This document shows, in pieces, positions 29,059 to 39,892 of a DNA stretch of 43,117 nucleotides (positions are counted from its first letter, which is position 1; each line of letters starts with the position of its first letter). The notes under the pieces were generated by a model. The model did not search any database. It was not told where the DNA came from and saw only the letters and a list, made by a program, of their open reading frames with translations. Both the position numbers and the translations under genes were made by a program. Location of the stretch: assembly GCA_964359095.1 (NCBI GenBank), contig CAYHRJ010000004.1, positions 1 through 43,117 on the forward strand, read 5' to 3'. The DNA is from JACRJW01 sp964359095. GTDB lineage: Bacteria; Patescibacteriota; Patescibacteriia; UBA9934; GWF2-40-263.

Positions 29059-29155
29059 TGTCATCCCGAGCGAGCCAGGCGAGCCGAGGGATCCCTCCGC
29101 TCAGCCTGCCCTGAGCAACGTCGAAGGGTCGTCTAACTCCTCAGTCGGGATGACA
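29059..29155 (+). repeat. Palindromic element copy between the giant gene and paralogue 3
   Basis: 97 bp, begins TGTCATCCCGAGCGAGCC and ends CAGTCGGGATGACA. It fills the spacer: 9 nt from the giant gene's stop and 10 nt from the next ATG. Confidence 0.85.
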
Positions 29156-29164
29156 AGGATAAAA

Positions 29165-32100
29165 TTATTCATAAGGACAATACGTAAACTCCAGATCGCT
29201 AAACGACATCGTGCCTGCGCCGAAGAACTCGTTGCGCAGTGGCATTGTTTGTTCGTTGGAATCACAGACAAATCCTTCTGGGAATGGAAGCACGACATTC
29301 TCGCCTGGTTGAACTTCTCCTGATGTTGAGGCCGTAGCTCCAGCAGCATCAGTGGCCGTGATGGTCACTACGGTTCCCAAAATGGCATCTACGATAGCTG
29401 CATACATGAGATCGATCTCCTCCACATTCGTCGCTGCAAAGGCATAATTGCCTGTGCAGTCGGAAGCCGACTCAATAGCACAAGTGACGCCGTCGACATA
29501 ACAGTCGCTCGCCGTTTCCTCCCACCCACAATCGTTACTGGAAAGATGTGCAGTCTTGCCTTGCTCTGATGGGCTGGACGTAATGGCTGCGGTGTAAAAA
29601 TAGTACGGAGAGTCTTCGACAAAAAGGTCTGCGATCTGAGCCACACAGCCAAGCTGGTTTGTATAAGTATAACCGCTGGATGGATAGGGGTAGCTATACG
29701 ATGAATTACAGTCGGTGAGGTCATCGTCCCAGTCTATATCCCCGTCGGTAAGGAGAATAACAATTTTCACTGGTCCCGTGCCTGATTCATCTAAGATACG
29801 GTCAGCGAGTGCGACAGCATTATACGTTGGACCGGAACCATGTTCACCAACACAACCAACATAACTTTCGACGTAACTCAGGAGAGACGATTCGTCAGTA
29901 TCTCCAACAAGCACACTATCGGTAAAAGCGCCGCTTGTATAATCTGCAACAGCATTGCAAACTCCTGTGCCAGTAGATGTCGTGTAAGAAACTAAAGCCA
30001 CTCGAATCGTTGAGCCTGTCCCATAATATGCATCAAACAAATCTTCAATTGCATCAGAAGTCGCGTCTACCACGTAGTCAATTTTTCGTGTACCAACGCT
30101 GGCACCGTATTCGTCACAGGTGATTCCACTCCCACAAGCATCGTCTAGATCACTCGCGTCAGGAGTACAAGCGACGCCATCATTTGTACCTCCATCACAA
30201 TAATCATTACCTTGCGGATCAAAATCCATACTACCTGTAATATCCGTCACAAACACAATATCTACGTCCGGAGGAGTGATGTCTTCATCACCGATAGTGG
30301 CTGTAATCGTGGTTCCCACGGTGCAGGCGGGAATGTAGATGGAGGCCGCGTCTGGAGAGAGACCGTCCTCGTTGCCGTAGCTGTAGAGGCTGATCGCGTC
30401 GGTAAGCTCAGAGGCGGAGAGTTCACTCTGAACCAAGAGTCCAGTGGTCTCAAGTGAGACCGGACAAGACGAACCGCAGTCGTCTGCGCAGACGGGAGGG
30501 ACACACTCGCCGTCATCTGTGTCATCAGTTGAATCTCCTAGACAGCTATTCTGGTCCGCCGTTGTACTATCTGAAAGTGCAGCGACCGTCCCAGCTGAGG
30601 CATAGGTTGTGTAATCGAGTGTACAGTAATCCCCGTTCTCTGTTCCGCCGTCACAGACTCCCAACCATCGACATGTATAATCAGCAGTATCAACGTAATC
30701 AGTCTCTGTAGCAGCATAGGTGCTACAAGAACCTTGGGTATCCGCCGTTGTCACATCAAACCAATGCAACTGCGTCGAATACGACCCGTCGCACACTTCA
30801 CTACCATTGATCTCTTCGTCTCCACAATAGCCACCCGAGCGCGTCTTGTATTGACACGTTTCGTTGCAATAGTTACACGTGTCCTCGTAGCCAGCTTCGC
30901 ACACTTCGCCGTTATCTTCACCATCGTCACAGGACTCCACGCCGGTTTCGACATAATCATCGCCGCACGCATTTGCTTCACAGGTGTTCAAACAGTCGTC
31001 GTTGTTGGAAGAATTTCCATCGTCACAGGCCTCAGCGCCTTCAACGGAACCGTTGCCACAAATCTGCGTTCCACCAACACATGGGAAGGACCACGTCGGC
31101 CACGTACAGACACTTTCACAGCTGCGGTAACGATACAGGCTGTAGTTAAAGTCTGGACAGGATCCCGATTCACATCCACCCGTTGGATCCAACTCCGTGA
31201 CCTCACAAACCTCTCCAGCATCTGCCGCGCTCGTACACTCACCGTCGTCGGTGCACACAAGAGAATCACACTCACTGGATCGCTCGCACTCCTCACCAGC
31301 GTCATCGTAATCGGTACACACGTCACCTGTTCCACATGCTGCGCCTCCGTCTCCACACGCGCTCCCATCATCGCAGTCGGAGTCTGTCGTACATTCCGTG
31401 CCATCCGAACACAACGCGCCTTCCCACTCTTCATAATCGCCATCACATTCCTCTGCGCCATTCACGGTTTCATCACCGCAGGAAAGTCCTGGCTGTGTGC
31501 AGTCGTAAGCACAGCTCAGATTGATGTAGTCGGAGTACTGACCATTGGAAACATCGCAATCGTAAATCGCCGCCCAAGAATTTTCGTCGTCGTCATCGGC
31601 TGTCGCATCTGAGTAACCATACAATCCCGTCTCTCCACAGTCGCACTGCTCTGTTCCAGCAAGATATCCATCGCCACACAAATAGGCATCGTCATAAGTA
31701 CAATTGTCGTCACAGTAGCCGTAACTTCCGTTGAGAGACCCATCGTCGCACGTCTCGCCTGTTTCAATCACGCCGTTGCCACAAGAGTACGGCTCACATT
31801 CAGCACCTGCGATTTCTGCTTCTCCTGCGTCTTGATAGTCCAAACAGTCACTCTGACACGCGGACGAAATCAAGCCAGCCTCTCCAGTGGAATCTGTACA
31901 CTCGATCGTCTTTGTGTCTCCGATTTCGCAGGCCTCGCCCGTTCCCTGAGTTCCGTCTCCGCAAATAGCGGAAGAACCACTCTCATTGCCATCACAAAAT
32001 ATTGGAGACAAAGCAAACCCAACTGGCGAAGAACTCGGCGCGTTACCCGTTCCCGTTGGATACTCCGCAACAATCGTTGCTTCATCTGTTGAATCAACAT

Positions 32101-35100
32101 CAATGTCGTAAGCCCACGCAACGTTTCCGGCAGTTTCCATCTGTGTGTAGAGCGTATAGGCAATTCCACCAGAACTTTGGTATCCATACACCTGTGAGTT
32201 ACCTGGACAGATGAATGTCCCAGCCTCACCGTTCCAACAGGACTCGGTGTCATAGCCTTCTGCGACACAGTTATAAAACTCGTTCACAGGATCGGTTGGT
32301 GGTGTGTCCCCAAGCTCGTTGGCAAAAGCCGAGTTCCACGATCCCCAGACACTGTTGGTGAGCGCGGGAATAAACGTGCCTGTCTGTACATCTGGAAATC
32401 CAAGCAAACAGTCTTCTGTTCCTGGACAGTCATCGGAAGTTTCGCATGCGGTGTCGGTTGTCACTTCACAATAGGCATTTTCTTCGCCGAACTCCTGAAG
32501 CGTTGCAACCATGTCCGTTACGTCGGTGAGACGTTGCATGTCACGCGTTAGTTTTTCTTTTTCGCCGTCGCAGACACCAGCTCCGGCTACAAGAGGACAC
32601 GTTTCGTCAGTCGTATCGGAGGCATCGCTTGGATCGATTCCGCAAGGATCTCCTGTCAAAGAACAGGTGTAATCGTCCCCGCACGTTTCCAAACAATCTC
32701 CATCCCACTCACAGGAAAGATACTCATTCTCGGCTGTGACGACGTAGCCGTCCACATCAGAACACAGGTTGACGTCTGTCACGATGTCGTCGTTTGCATT
32801 GAATTGCCAGTTCTCCAAAATCTGAGCAAAAATATCCAAGGATTCTTCGCTCGCATCTTCATTGTAGGAAACGACGTAGATGTTTGGATAGATGGTCGTC
32901 CCACTTTGATTGGCGGCGGACGCATAGAGAGTCGTGCCAGATTCCACCGCTTGGTAACCATCGAGCGTTGTCTCGCTAAACGAACCAGTGAAATCCTGAT
33001 CCTCCACCCACGCGGAAGGCGAATCGTAATCGGTGTTTTCTCCAACGCGCACACCGATCGCGTCGCTGCTGCCATCAACTTGAAAGATGAGTTCCTGAAG
33101 AAGATTCAGTGAAGTAAGGGATATGACTTCGATCGGATCGTCGAGTGCCGGCAAATCGTCATCCGTACCAGCTTCTCCAGCGTCGCGGCAATAGTAAAAC
33201 GAGAAGTAGGTTGGAATGAGCACATCATCCTCCACGTATGGAAAGTCGAGTGTCTCCGAAGAAAGCGATGGCCAAGGATTTTCACAGACGATGGCGGCAA
33301 CTTCGAGCATACCTGTCGTAGTCTCATAGATGGTCGATGTCTCATTCAATTCATCTACGGTAATGGTCGCTGTGACCATGACAGACTCCTCACCGGTGGT
33401 GCCAGAGGCTGTGTAGGAAGCCGTAGTAGAGTCACAGTCCGTGACGCTTGCAAGTGCCACCACGTCATCTGCATCCGCGTCATCGACAGATGAACTCCAG
33501 ACATAGCACCATTCGTAGATTCCGGTAATCTGACTGATTTCCTCGTACTGTCCAGAATTTCTCTGGGTGTATGGCGTCAAGATAAACGAATGCATTTCTT
33601 CGGTTGAGGTGAAATAATCTTCGCTCGCATCCTCGTAATCAGCCGCCCCTACAATTCCCTCATCTTCAACCAGAATGTAATCAAGCTCACAGATTTCCTC
33701 ACCGACGAAGAAGGATTGAATCTCTTCATCTCCTGAGCAACCAACACCAAGACACAGCGCCACTTGAGCCGCGCTCAACACGCCGTCAAAGGTTGTGTCC
33801 GTTGCATCGTCATCTCCTACCAAGATCAGCCGATAGATTCCACCCGCTTCAAGCAAGGAGCTGTAACGCAGATACACTTTGTCCGTATCGGTTGCGCTGG
33901 TGACTGTCTCGTAGGTCACAGGCAAGAGACAATCGTAGGTTGAGGACGCATTCGCTTCGATGCCAAAGACTCCCAGGACTGCTCGCTTCAGCCAATGCCA
34001 CGCACGAGCAAGTGGAGAACCAGATGATTCTCCTCCCGAGGAAGCAAGCGTCGTGTATCCAGTTGGACACAGCGCAGCGGTTGTCACATCAACTCCATCA
34101 ACGGACTCCAGATCAAGATAGAGATTGCCATCAAACTCCGTGGCTTCAATGGTGCCATCGCCATCGGTATCAACAGAAGTATCGAACGACGCTTCGTCCA
34201 TGAGAGTGGTGAAGTCCGCATAGATCGCCGTGTTGCGACAGTAGCCTTCGCCTGGAGGAGCTGACGTAGCCGTTGAAGTGTTATCCGCTGGATACAGTTC
34301 GCTGAAAAGTGGTCTTGTAAAACAGCAGCTGCTCACTCCGCACCCGAGTGTCGTGCCACTACTATTGCAGGAGGCGTCCGTGGTACACGAACATTCCAAC
34401 TGGAACACAGCTGTATCTGTCACGCCATCCACGGTTGCGCTCACACTTGAAATGGCGTATCCCGTTGTTGTACTTACTTCAAGTGGCGCGCCTGTGGCGA
34501 TCTGGCCGACGGAGTACGCGCCTGTGGCAAACGTAATGGATGTGTCGCTCGTATCCGCGTCACATTCCTCACCCGATCCTGTGGCGCCGTCGCCGCAGAA
34601 CGATGGGGTTGTGTAGGTGTAGGAAGAACCTTCGTTCAGACACGAGTCAGAACATCCCTCACTTCCATCACAATCCTCACCAGTTTCCACGTCGCTATTC
34701 CCGCAACAACCGGTTGACGTCGCTGAGGCACAGGTGCTCGTCCCCTCGCTCAGACACTCAGAGGAACAGCCATCATCGTTAACAACGTTTCCATCGTCAC
34801 AGTCCTCGCCGGACTCCGGAGTTCCTCCGTTTCCACAGATCGCGTACACGTCTTCCGTCTCCTCCGATCCCTCCTTCAAACAGTTACTCGAACAACCGTC
34901 ACCACTCACAGCATTATCATCGTCACAATCTTCACCACCTGTTCCCTCAGACCAATCCTGTGTGGCATCACCGCACTCGGATCCAACAGAACGTGCTCCT
35001 TCGTTCAAACACGCAGAAGAGCAACCGTCTCCAGAATCTGAGTCACCGTCGTCACAATCTTCTCCGCCAGCACTCGTCGAATAATCTCGCGTGCCATCAC

Positions 35101-38100
35101 CGCAACAAGAAGCCTCTACGATTCCGCACATTCCACCTGCATCATAGGCACAATCTGTATCTATCAAACAGGCGCTCCCCGAAATAGAGCAGATGAGATT
35201 TTCACAAGTTTCAAAACAGTCACTATCAGACGTGCATGTGGATCCAGAATCAGAACAAGCATACGTACAAGCATCTGCTCCTTCATCCAAACAAGAGGAC
35301 GAACATCCGTCTCCAGCCACCGTCGCGCCGTCGTCACATTCTTCGTACGTTTCCAACGTGCCATTTCCACACACGCCATCGGATGTGGTCACCGGCGCGC
35401 CGATGTTGAGACAAGAGGCAGAGCAGTACGCAGGCAGGTCACTGGTGAGCTCAATCTCGCCATCCTGGATCATGTACGAAACAATCTCGCTTTGGTCCGT
35501 GGACGAACCAGAGTCATCACCCACGGCATCTGGTTGAAGATCAGACGCGGACCACGCACTCCATGTAGAAGAACTTAATTGCAGAGCCTGGCCATCCACA
35601 GAACAATCATCCGGTTCCCCGTATGCGGTCGCATCAAACTCCGCACGGTCGCCCACATAGGTTGCGGTGGTTTCATCAGGTGAGACAACTACAGAATCAA
35701 CAAGGCACAATGACGCATCCTCTTTCGTCTTAAAAACCCAAGAAAAATCGTCCTCAAAATACCGGTTCGCGTCGTCTCCGTAGTTGGAACCGGACTCCGA
35801 AAGTTGATTCCCATTGGCAGCGAGGATCGCGTCGCCATCCAGCACGATGCGGTACCAGGTATTAGGCTCCATGTACACAAGCTCGTCAAAAATAACTTCC
35901 AAGACACGATCATCGCCACTGTCGGATGAGGCGAGAGTCACCGTCGAAACAAAGTCGACTAGATCTATCTCAGACTCCGCACACAGCGAATCCTCACACA
36001 CATACATGAACACGGTTGAGGTGTCGATCGTGTTTCCATCCATGGCCGTATTAAACTCAGCCCATGGCATCGCGTTTACACACGCGGTGGAACAATCAGG
36101 AAAATACTCATCGACTTCTGGATCGGTAAAGTTAATTGTGAGTTCACCATCGCCGGATGGATTCGTTGTTGCGCCCGTGTTGGTGACCTCAGCTGTGATA
36201 ATGGCTGGAACATTCGCCGCTGTTTCAGACACGGCGGTCACATCGTTTTCACAAATACCAAACGGTCCACGGGGAACCGTCGCTCCGTCAAAATCTGATT
36301 CCCATTCCAAATAATAACCATCGCAAGAGAGTGCCACACACTGGTCATCGGCGGAGACAAGCGAAGCAAGATAAACCACATCGCCAGGTTCTGCGACAGA
36401 CTCCGTAAGCGGGCTCACATTCACCCCACCGACCTCGCACAAGTCTGTACTATCGCTCGTCGTGAACTCCCAAGAGTAATCTCCGTCAAGATAGCCTCCT
36501 GCTGTGCCAGTAACAGAATCCGATGCGGCTTGAATGGCTCCTGCCTCACCACTCCCATTCAACGTCACACGATAGGTCGTGCTGGGATCAAACGTGTCTG
36601 GAGAAAGCGTCCAACTGAACCCCTGTGCACTGGTAGTGATCGATGGAGAGTCAGTCAAGACTTCCCACGTCTTACATTCTCCTTCTGTGCCATCACCTGC
36701 CTCCTCCTCCGCAGCGGTATAAAAAGCGGTGCATTTTTCAACGGTGATGTTCGCGCTTGTGAAGGTCCCTGTATCCATGTCCATGTCAAACTGTGCCTCA
36801 ATCGCCGCGTTCACACAGATGTTTTCTGGGTCACTCCATCCTTCCCACGGTGCAGGCGAAGCGATGGTGGAGTCACACTGAATCACAACCTCTGGCGTAA
36901 GAGGAATCGTTCCAGTAGAAACCATGAACGCGTAGTGGGCTTCCGTCGATTCTTCTTCCTCACAGGTTGAGTCTGGAGATACGCATGATCCATCAGAACA
37001 ACACGTCTCTCCTGACTGACAGAGATCACTGTCCTCATTACAGTCACCGACTTCAAAATTCATCGAGTTGGAAGAGTAGCTGTTCACGCCTTCGATGACG
37101 TATACAGGACCCGTCACTGCTGCCGAGGGGACGACGATGTCTTCAAGTGTGTCATTGTCCCACACGTCTACCGATGCGATTTCTGCAGAATAGAATTCCA
37201 CACTCCCGTTCGTGGTGCCAAAATTTTCTCCGTAGAGTGTGACCTCGGTACCAACCGGCCCGGCGCTCGGATCGATGTCACACACCGATGGCCCAGGCGT
37301 GTCGTCGATGACCTCAATATCTGTTGAATCTGACAACACACCATCTTGTCGTTCGATGTACAGCGAGTGAATCGCATCATACTCAATGGCCACCGTATTT
37401 TGATATGCCTTTGGAATCTTGATAGTGATGTAGGTGTCATGCCAAAAATCTTCTCCACACACTTCAGGGAAATCACTCTCTCCCAACGCGGTATAGTCCA
37501 ATTTCTGATTTTCCAAAAAGACCGAGCCTGGAGAAGAACCAAAATTCGTTCCGTAAATGGTTACATATTGTCCAGGCGGACCGAGCGTAGGAGCATCTCC
37601 ACAGACACCACTCTCACAATCGCTGTCCTCACCACAGTGTTCGCCGTCGTCTGAGCCTCCTCCTGTGCACATCGTCCAACCTGTGTCGATTGAGGAAATA
37701 ATCGGTGTGGTTGTGGACGCGGTATCCACCACCTCAAACGCAACTTCATTTGATCCCACACGAATCGATTCACACTCGCCATCCTCATCTGCGCAATCGT
37801 CATCGTCTGAACAGTAGTCGAGTGTCTCGCTGCACCAGGCAGTCGCACAAGTTTCGCCAGCGTCCGTGCCCGCCACAGCATAACAATCAGAATCCTCAGA
37901 ACACGTCGTCCCCATGAGATCACCGAGATAATCCAAGCACACGTAATCACCTGTAAAAAGCTGCGCGCTGTAATCCCCCGCATTCACATTTGGCACCCCT
38001 ACCGTGATCGACGATCCAGATGAGTCCCAAACCGCATACGTGGACGCTTCGTAATTTGTAAAATAGAACGTCGAGGTTCCTTGGCTCTCCCCAAAACTAT

Positions 38101-39805
38101 TTCCAGACACGACAACCGCGTCTGACGTCTCAGCCGCATCAGGAGTGAGGTCACAGATCCCAGGTCGCGCAATCAAATTCACGTCAAAGTCTGCAATCGA
38201 TGGACCATAGTCGTCGTCCGTACGATCAGGATCTTGTGTGGTGTCGGTGGTCGTAACCGAGATCGGACCGTCCAGAGCCCTTGCTGGAACCTGGACGATA
38301 ATCTGCGTGTCTGTCCACTGCGTTACGCTGTTACAAGAGTATGCGCTTGCTGTGATTTCATCCCCGCTCTCTGTTGCCAAAAAGGTCACTGTTCCTGCCT
38401 CCGTGACGTCACCAAACGCTTCTCCAGAAATCGTGATCAAATTTCCCACAGCGCCATCTCCCGCTGAGACAGATTCGATCTTAGGTGTTTCCACACAGAC
38501 ACCTGCCACACACTGACCACTAGAACAATCTGCGCTTTCCGTACATTCATCTCCTGTGCAGGCTCCACAATAATAGGGAGAGCTTGTATCGTCACCGCCG
38601 CAATCGACATCTGTCTCTCCCAAACTATCATCCATGACCGTGTTGTTACAGTTGGCTGCGCGCAGAATGATCTCCACGGACTCTGCCGTGTCATCATTGC
38701 CTGCACAATCTGATCCTGTTGCCCAGATGTCATAACGTTCGTTTGTTGTGTAACCGCTCGTAGCCCACTCCTCATCCGTATCTGTAAAAAATGGATTCTC
38801 AACATCACCTCCTGTCAGGACTCCAAAACTCGAAAGATCCACACCAGAAGTGTACAGCGCCTCGTCATCGTCAATCAGATAAAAATCCACGCTCGAGACA
38901 CCTGTATCATCGGTCGTGGTTGCTTGCAGCAGCTCGATAGAACCTTGATACAAACTCTCACCGTTCTCTGGCGTGTCCATCGTGACGGTTGGACCCTCGA
39001 TATCAACGCCTGTGCCTGTTGTAAATTCAAACGAACATGGGTACGCCGTCGTACAGGTAAGCGATGAGCTGTTTGAAGATTCCAGAACTGTTGCGTCCAG
39101 TTCGATGGTGTAGCCGGTCGTGGCATCGAAACAGAAATAGGACTCATATGGAGAGGCGCAAGATTGAGTCGGCGTGAACGTCACGGTTCTGCCAGAAATT
39201 TCAAACGTGCCTTCGACAGGATCTGTTTCGCCGTCCTCCAGAATCACGATCCCTGATTCGATCATGTCTGTATCGTCTTCATCAAGACTCTTGGAAAAAA
39301 CAAATTGAAGCTCAAGATTTTGGAGAGCCTCTGCACAGTCCGTGTTCACGGAACGCAAATAGAAAGAGGAGCTGGAGCTGCTGTCGCTATAAGAAGATGA
39401 TCCGTCTGAGCTGCTATCGATGTCGGAGCTCGTCGCGTCTGTGAGTGCGCCCAGAATAAAACTCACGATCGCAAAAGACGCGAACACGAGGATCAGTCCC
39501 AACAGAGCGTTCACGATAATTTTCTTTGCACTCTTGACCCGCTCGGCGTTTCCCCCAGCCGTCATGAACATGAATCCGCCGTAAATCACGAACACGACCG
39601 CAATCACACCGATAAAACTGATCGCGGTGCGGATGAGACGCGCGATGATGGTGGTGATGTCCGCGGTGGTAGAAAACCCCGCTTGCTCGGCAAAACTTTC
39701 AAGATCGACTTCCTGGGCGAACACCGGCGCAGCAAACAGAATCCCCACGCTCAGCAAGAAAGCGAGGAGTATGCCAGTAAATGATGAAGAGCGAGGAAGT
39801 TTCAT
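29165..39805 (-). CDS. Giant (3,546-residue) pilin-anchored surface protein with Ig-like, IPT/TIG, DUF4215 Cys-rich repeats and vWA domain
   Basis: Order of parts: signal peptide (about 1-30, ending APVFA); VirB2/T4SS-pilin-like module (about 35-125) with two membrane helices around GGNAERVKSAKKIIVNALLG; Ig-like Big_5 domain (about 150-270); Cys-rich knot; four IPT/TIG domains (about 440-940; LITISGEAFGDV, VVVSGNSFGES, VTIYGTNFGSS, VTLYGENFGTT); further Ig-like domains (about 960-1460); six DUF4215-type repeats (about 1470-1745; CGDGxxxxGEDCDDG then GDGCSSxC); mixed domains; a second cluster of about seven such repeats (about 2610-3000); and a vWA domain (about 3175-3400; FVTDITGSMDF, LLTDGD) with a slightly altered MIDAS (DxTGS). 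It ends FTYCPYE, with no sortase motif. Presumably anchored by the pilin module and reaching far from the cell as an adhesin. Confidence 0.9.
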   Translation of the reverse strand: MKLPRSSSFTGILLAFLLSVGILFAAPVFAQEVDLESFAEQAGFSTTADITTIIARLIRTAISFIGVIAVVFVIYGGFMFMTAGGNAERVKSAKKIIVNALLGLILVFASFAIVSFILGALTDATSSDIDSSSDGSSSYSDSSSSSSFYLRSVNTDCAEALQNLELQFVFSKSLDEDDTDMIESGIVILEDGETDPVEGTFEISGRTVTFTPTQSCASPYESYFCFDATTGYTIELDATVLESSNSSSLTCTTAYPCSFEFTTGTGVDIEGPTVTMDTPENGESLYQGSIELLQATTTDDTGVSSVDFYLIDDDEALYTSGVDLSSFGVLTGGDVENPFFTDTDEEWATSGYTTNERYDIWATGSDCAGNDDTAESVEIILRAANCNNTVMDDSLGETDVDCGGDDTSSPYYCGACTGDECTESADCSSGQCVAGVCVETPKIESVSAGDGAVGNLITISGEAFGDVTEAGTVTFLATESGDEITASAYSCNSVTQWTDTQIIVQVPARALDGPISVTTTDTTQDPDRTDDDYGPSIADFDVNLIARPGICDLTPDAAETSDAVVVSGNSFGESQGTSTFYFTNYEASTYAVWDSSGSSITVGVPNVNAGDYSAQLFTGDYVCLDYLGDLMGTTCSEDSDCYAVAGTDAGETCATAWCSETLDYCSDDDDCADEDGECESIRVGSNEVAFEVVDTASTTTPIISSIDTGWTMCTGGGSDDGEHCGEDSDCESGVCGDAPTLGPPGQYVTIYGTNFGSSPGSVFLENQKLDYTALGESDFPEVCGEDFWHDTYITIKIPKAYQNTVAIEYDAIHSLYIERQDGVLSDSTDIEVIDDTPGPSVCDIDPSAGPVGTEVTLYGENFGTTNGSVEFYSAEIASVDVWDNDTLEDIVVPSAAVTGPVYVIEGVNSYSSNSMNFEVGDCNEDSDLCQSGETCCSDGSCVSPDSTCEEEESTEAHYAFMVSTGTIPLTPEVVIQCDSTIASPAPWEGWSDPENICVNAAIEAQFDMDMDTGTFTSANITVEKCTAFYTAAEEEAGDGTEGECKTWEVLTDSPSITTSAQGFSWTLSPDTFDPSTTYRVTLNGSGEAGAIQAASDSVTGTAGGYLDGDYSWEFTTSDSTDLCEVGGVNVSPLTESVAEPGDVVYLASLVSADDQCVALSCDGYYLEWESDFDGATVPRGPFGICENDVTAVSETAANVPAIITAEVTNTGATTNPSGDGELTINFTDPEVDEYFPDCSTACVNAMPWAEFNTAMDGNTIDTSTVFMYVCEDSLCAESEIDLVDFVSTVTLASSDSGDDRVLEVIFDELVYMEPNTWYRIVLDGDAILAANGNQLSESGSNYGDDANRYFEDDFSWVFKTKEDASLCLVDSVVVSPDETTATYVGDRAEFDATAYGEPDDCSVDGQALQLSSSTWSAWSASDLQPDAVGDDSGSSTDQSEIVSYMIQDGEIELTSDLPAYCSASCLNIGAPVTTSDGVCGNGTLETYEECDDGATVAGDGCSSSCLDEGADACTYACSDSGSTCTSDSDCFETCENLICSISGSACLIDTDCAYDAGGMCGIVEASCCGDGTRDYSTSAGGEDCDDGDSDSGDGCSSACLNEGARSVGSECGDATQDWSEGTGGEDCDDDNAVSGDGCSSNCLKEGSEETEDVYAICGNGGTPESGEDCDDGNVVNDDGCSSECLSEGTSTCASATSTGCCGNSDVETGEDCDGSEGCSDSCLNEGSSYTYTTPSFCGDGATGSGEECDADTSDTSITFATGAYSVGQIATGAPLEVSTTTGYAISSVSATVDGVTDTAVFQLECSCTTDASCNSSGTTLGCGVSSCCFTRPLFSELYPADNTSTATSAPPGEGYCRNTAIYADFTTLMDEASFDTSVDTDGDGTIEATEFDGNLYLDLESVDGVDVTTAALCPTGYTTLASSGGESSGSPLARAWHWLKRAVLGVFGIEANASSTYDCLLPVTYETVTSATDTDKVYLRYSSLLEAGGIYRLILVGDDDATDTTFDGVLSAAQVALCLGVGCSGDEEIQSFFVGEEICELDYILVEDEGIVGAADYEDASEDYFTSTEEMHSFILTPYTQRNSGQYEEISQITGIYEWCYVWSSSVDDADADDVVALASVTDCDSTTASYTASGTTGEESVMVTATITVDELNETSTIYETTTGMLEVAAIVCENPWPSLSSETLDFPYVEDDVLIPTYFSFYYCRDAGEAGTDDDLPALDDPIEVISLTSLNLLQELIFQVDGSSDAIGVRVGENTDYDSPSAWVEDQDFTGSFSETTLDGYQAVESGTTLYASAANQSGTTIYPNIYVVSYNEDASEESLDIFAQILENWQFNANDDIVTDVNLCSDVDGYVVTAENEYLSCEWDGDCLETCGDDYTCSLTGDPCGIDPSDASDTTDETCPLVAGAGVCDGEKEKLTRDMQRLTDVTDMVATLQEFGEENAYCEVTTDTACETSDDCPGTEDCLLGFPDVQTGTFIPALTNSVWGSWNSAFANELGDTPPTDPVNEFYNCVAEGYDTESCWNGEAGTFICPGNSQVYGYQSSGGIAYTLYTQMETAGNVAWAYDIDVDSTDEATIVAEYPTGTGNAPSSSPVGFALSPIFCDGNESGSSAICGDGTQGTGEACEIGDTKTIECTDSTGEAGLISSACQSDCLDYQDAGEAEIAGAECEPYSCGNGVIETGETCDDGSLNGSYGYCDDNCTYDDAYLCGDGYLAGTEQCDCGETGLYGYSDATADDDDENSWAAIYDCDVSNGQYSDYINLSCAYDCTQPGLSCGDETVNGAEECDGDYEEWEGALCSDGTECTTDSDCDDGSACGDGGAACGTGDVCTDYDDAGEECERSSECDSLVCTDDGECTSAADAGEVCEVTELDPTGGCESGSCPDFNYSLYRYRSCESVCTWPTWSFPCVGGTQICGNGSVEGAEACDDGNSSNNDDCLNTCEANACGDDYVETGVESCDDGEDNGEVCEAGYEDTCNYCNETCQYKTRSGGYCGDEEINGSEVCDGSYSTQLHWFDVTTADTQGSCSTYAATETDYVDTADYTCRWLGVCDGGTENGDYCTLDYTTYASAGTVAALSDSTTADQNSCLGDSTDDTDDGECVPPVCADDCGSSCPVSLETTGLLVQSELSASELTDAISLYSYGNEDGLSPDAASIYIPACTVGTTITATIGDEDITPPDVDIVFVTDITGSMDFDPQGNDYCDGGTNDGVACTPDASDLDDACGSGITCDEYGASVGTRKIDYVVDATSDAIEDLFDAYYGTGSTIRVALVSYTTSTGTGVCNAVADYTSGAFTDSVLVGDTDESSLLSYVESYVGCVGEHGSGPTYNAVALADRILDESGTGPVKIVILLTDGDIDWDDDLTDCNSSYSYPYPSSGYTYTNQLGCVAQIADLFVEDSPYYFYTAAITSSPSEQGKTAHLSSNDCGWEETASDCYVDGVTCAIESASDCTGNYAFAATNVEEIDLMYAAIVDAILGTVVTITATDAAGATASTSGEVQPGENVVLPFPEGFVCDSNEQTMPLRNEFFGAGTMSFSDLEFTYCPYE

Positions 39806-39815
39806 GAGAACCGTC

Positions 39816-39887
39816 TGTCATCCCGAGCGAGGCATCCGAGCCGAGGGATCCCTCCGCTCGTCGTCGAACTCCTCGATCGGGATGACA
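39816..39887 (+). repeat. Palindromic element copy before the giant gene
   Basis: 72 bp, begins TGTCATCCCGAGCGAGGC and ends CGATCGGGATGACA. It lies 5 nt from the stop of the upstream gene and 10 nt from the ATG of the giant gene. Confidence 0.85.
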
Positions 39888-39892
39888 AAATG

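Noticed and set aside
30734..31612. A 292-codon open frame on plus opposite the giant gene, and many similar ones
   Set aside because: Antisense of a low-complexity, stop-poor Cys/Asp repeat region; no start signals or family pattern; the minus frame is continuous and domain-bearing.
29165..39805. Recoded TGA (code 25) as explanation for the long frame
   Set aside because: Not needed: the frame has no internal TGA, and TGA ends infC, the toxin gene and others in normal positions.
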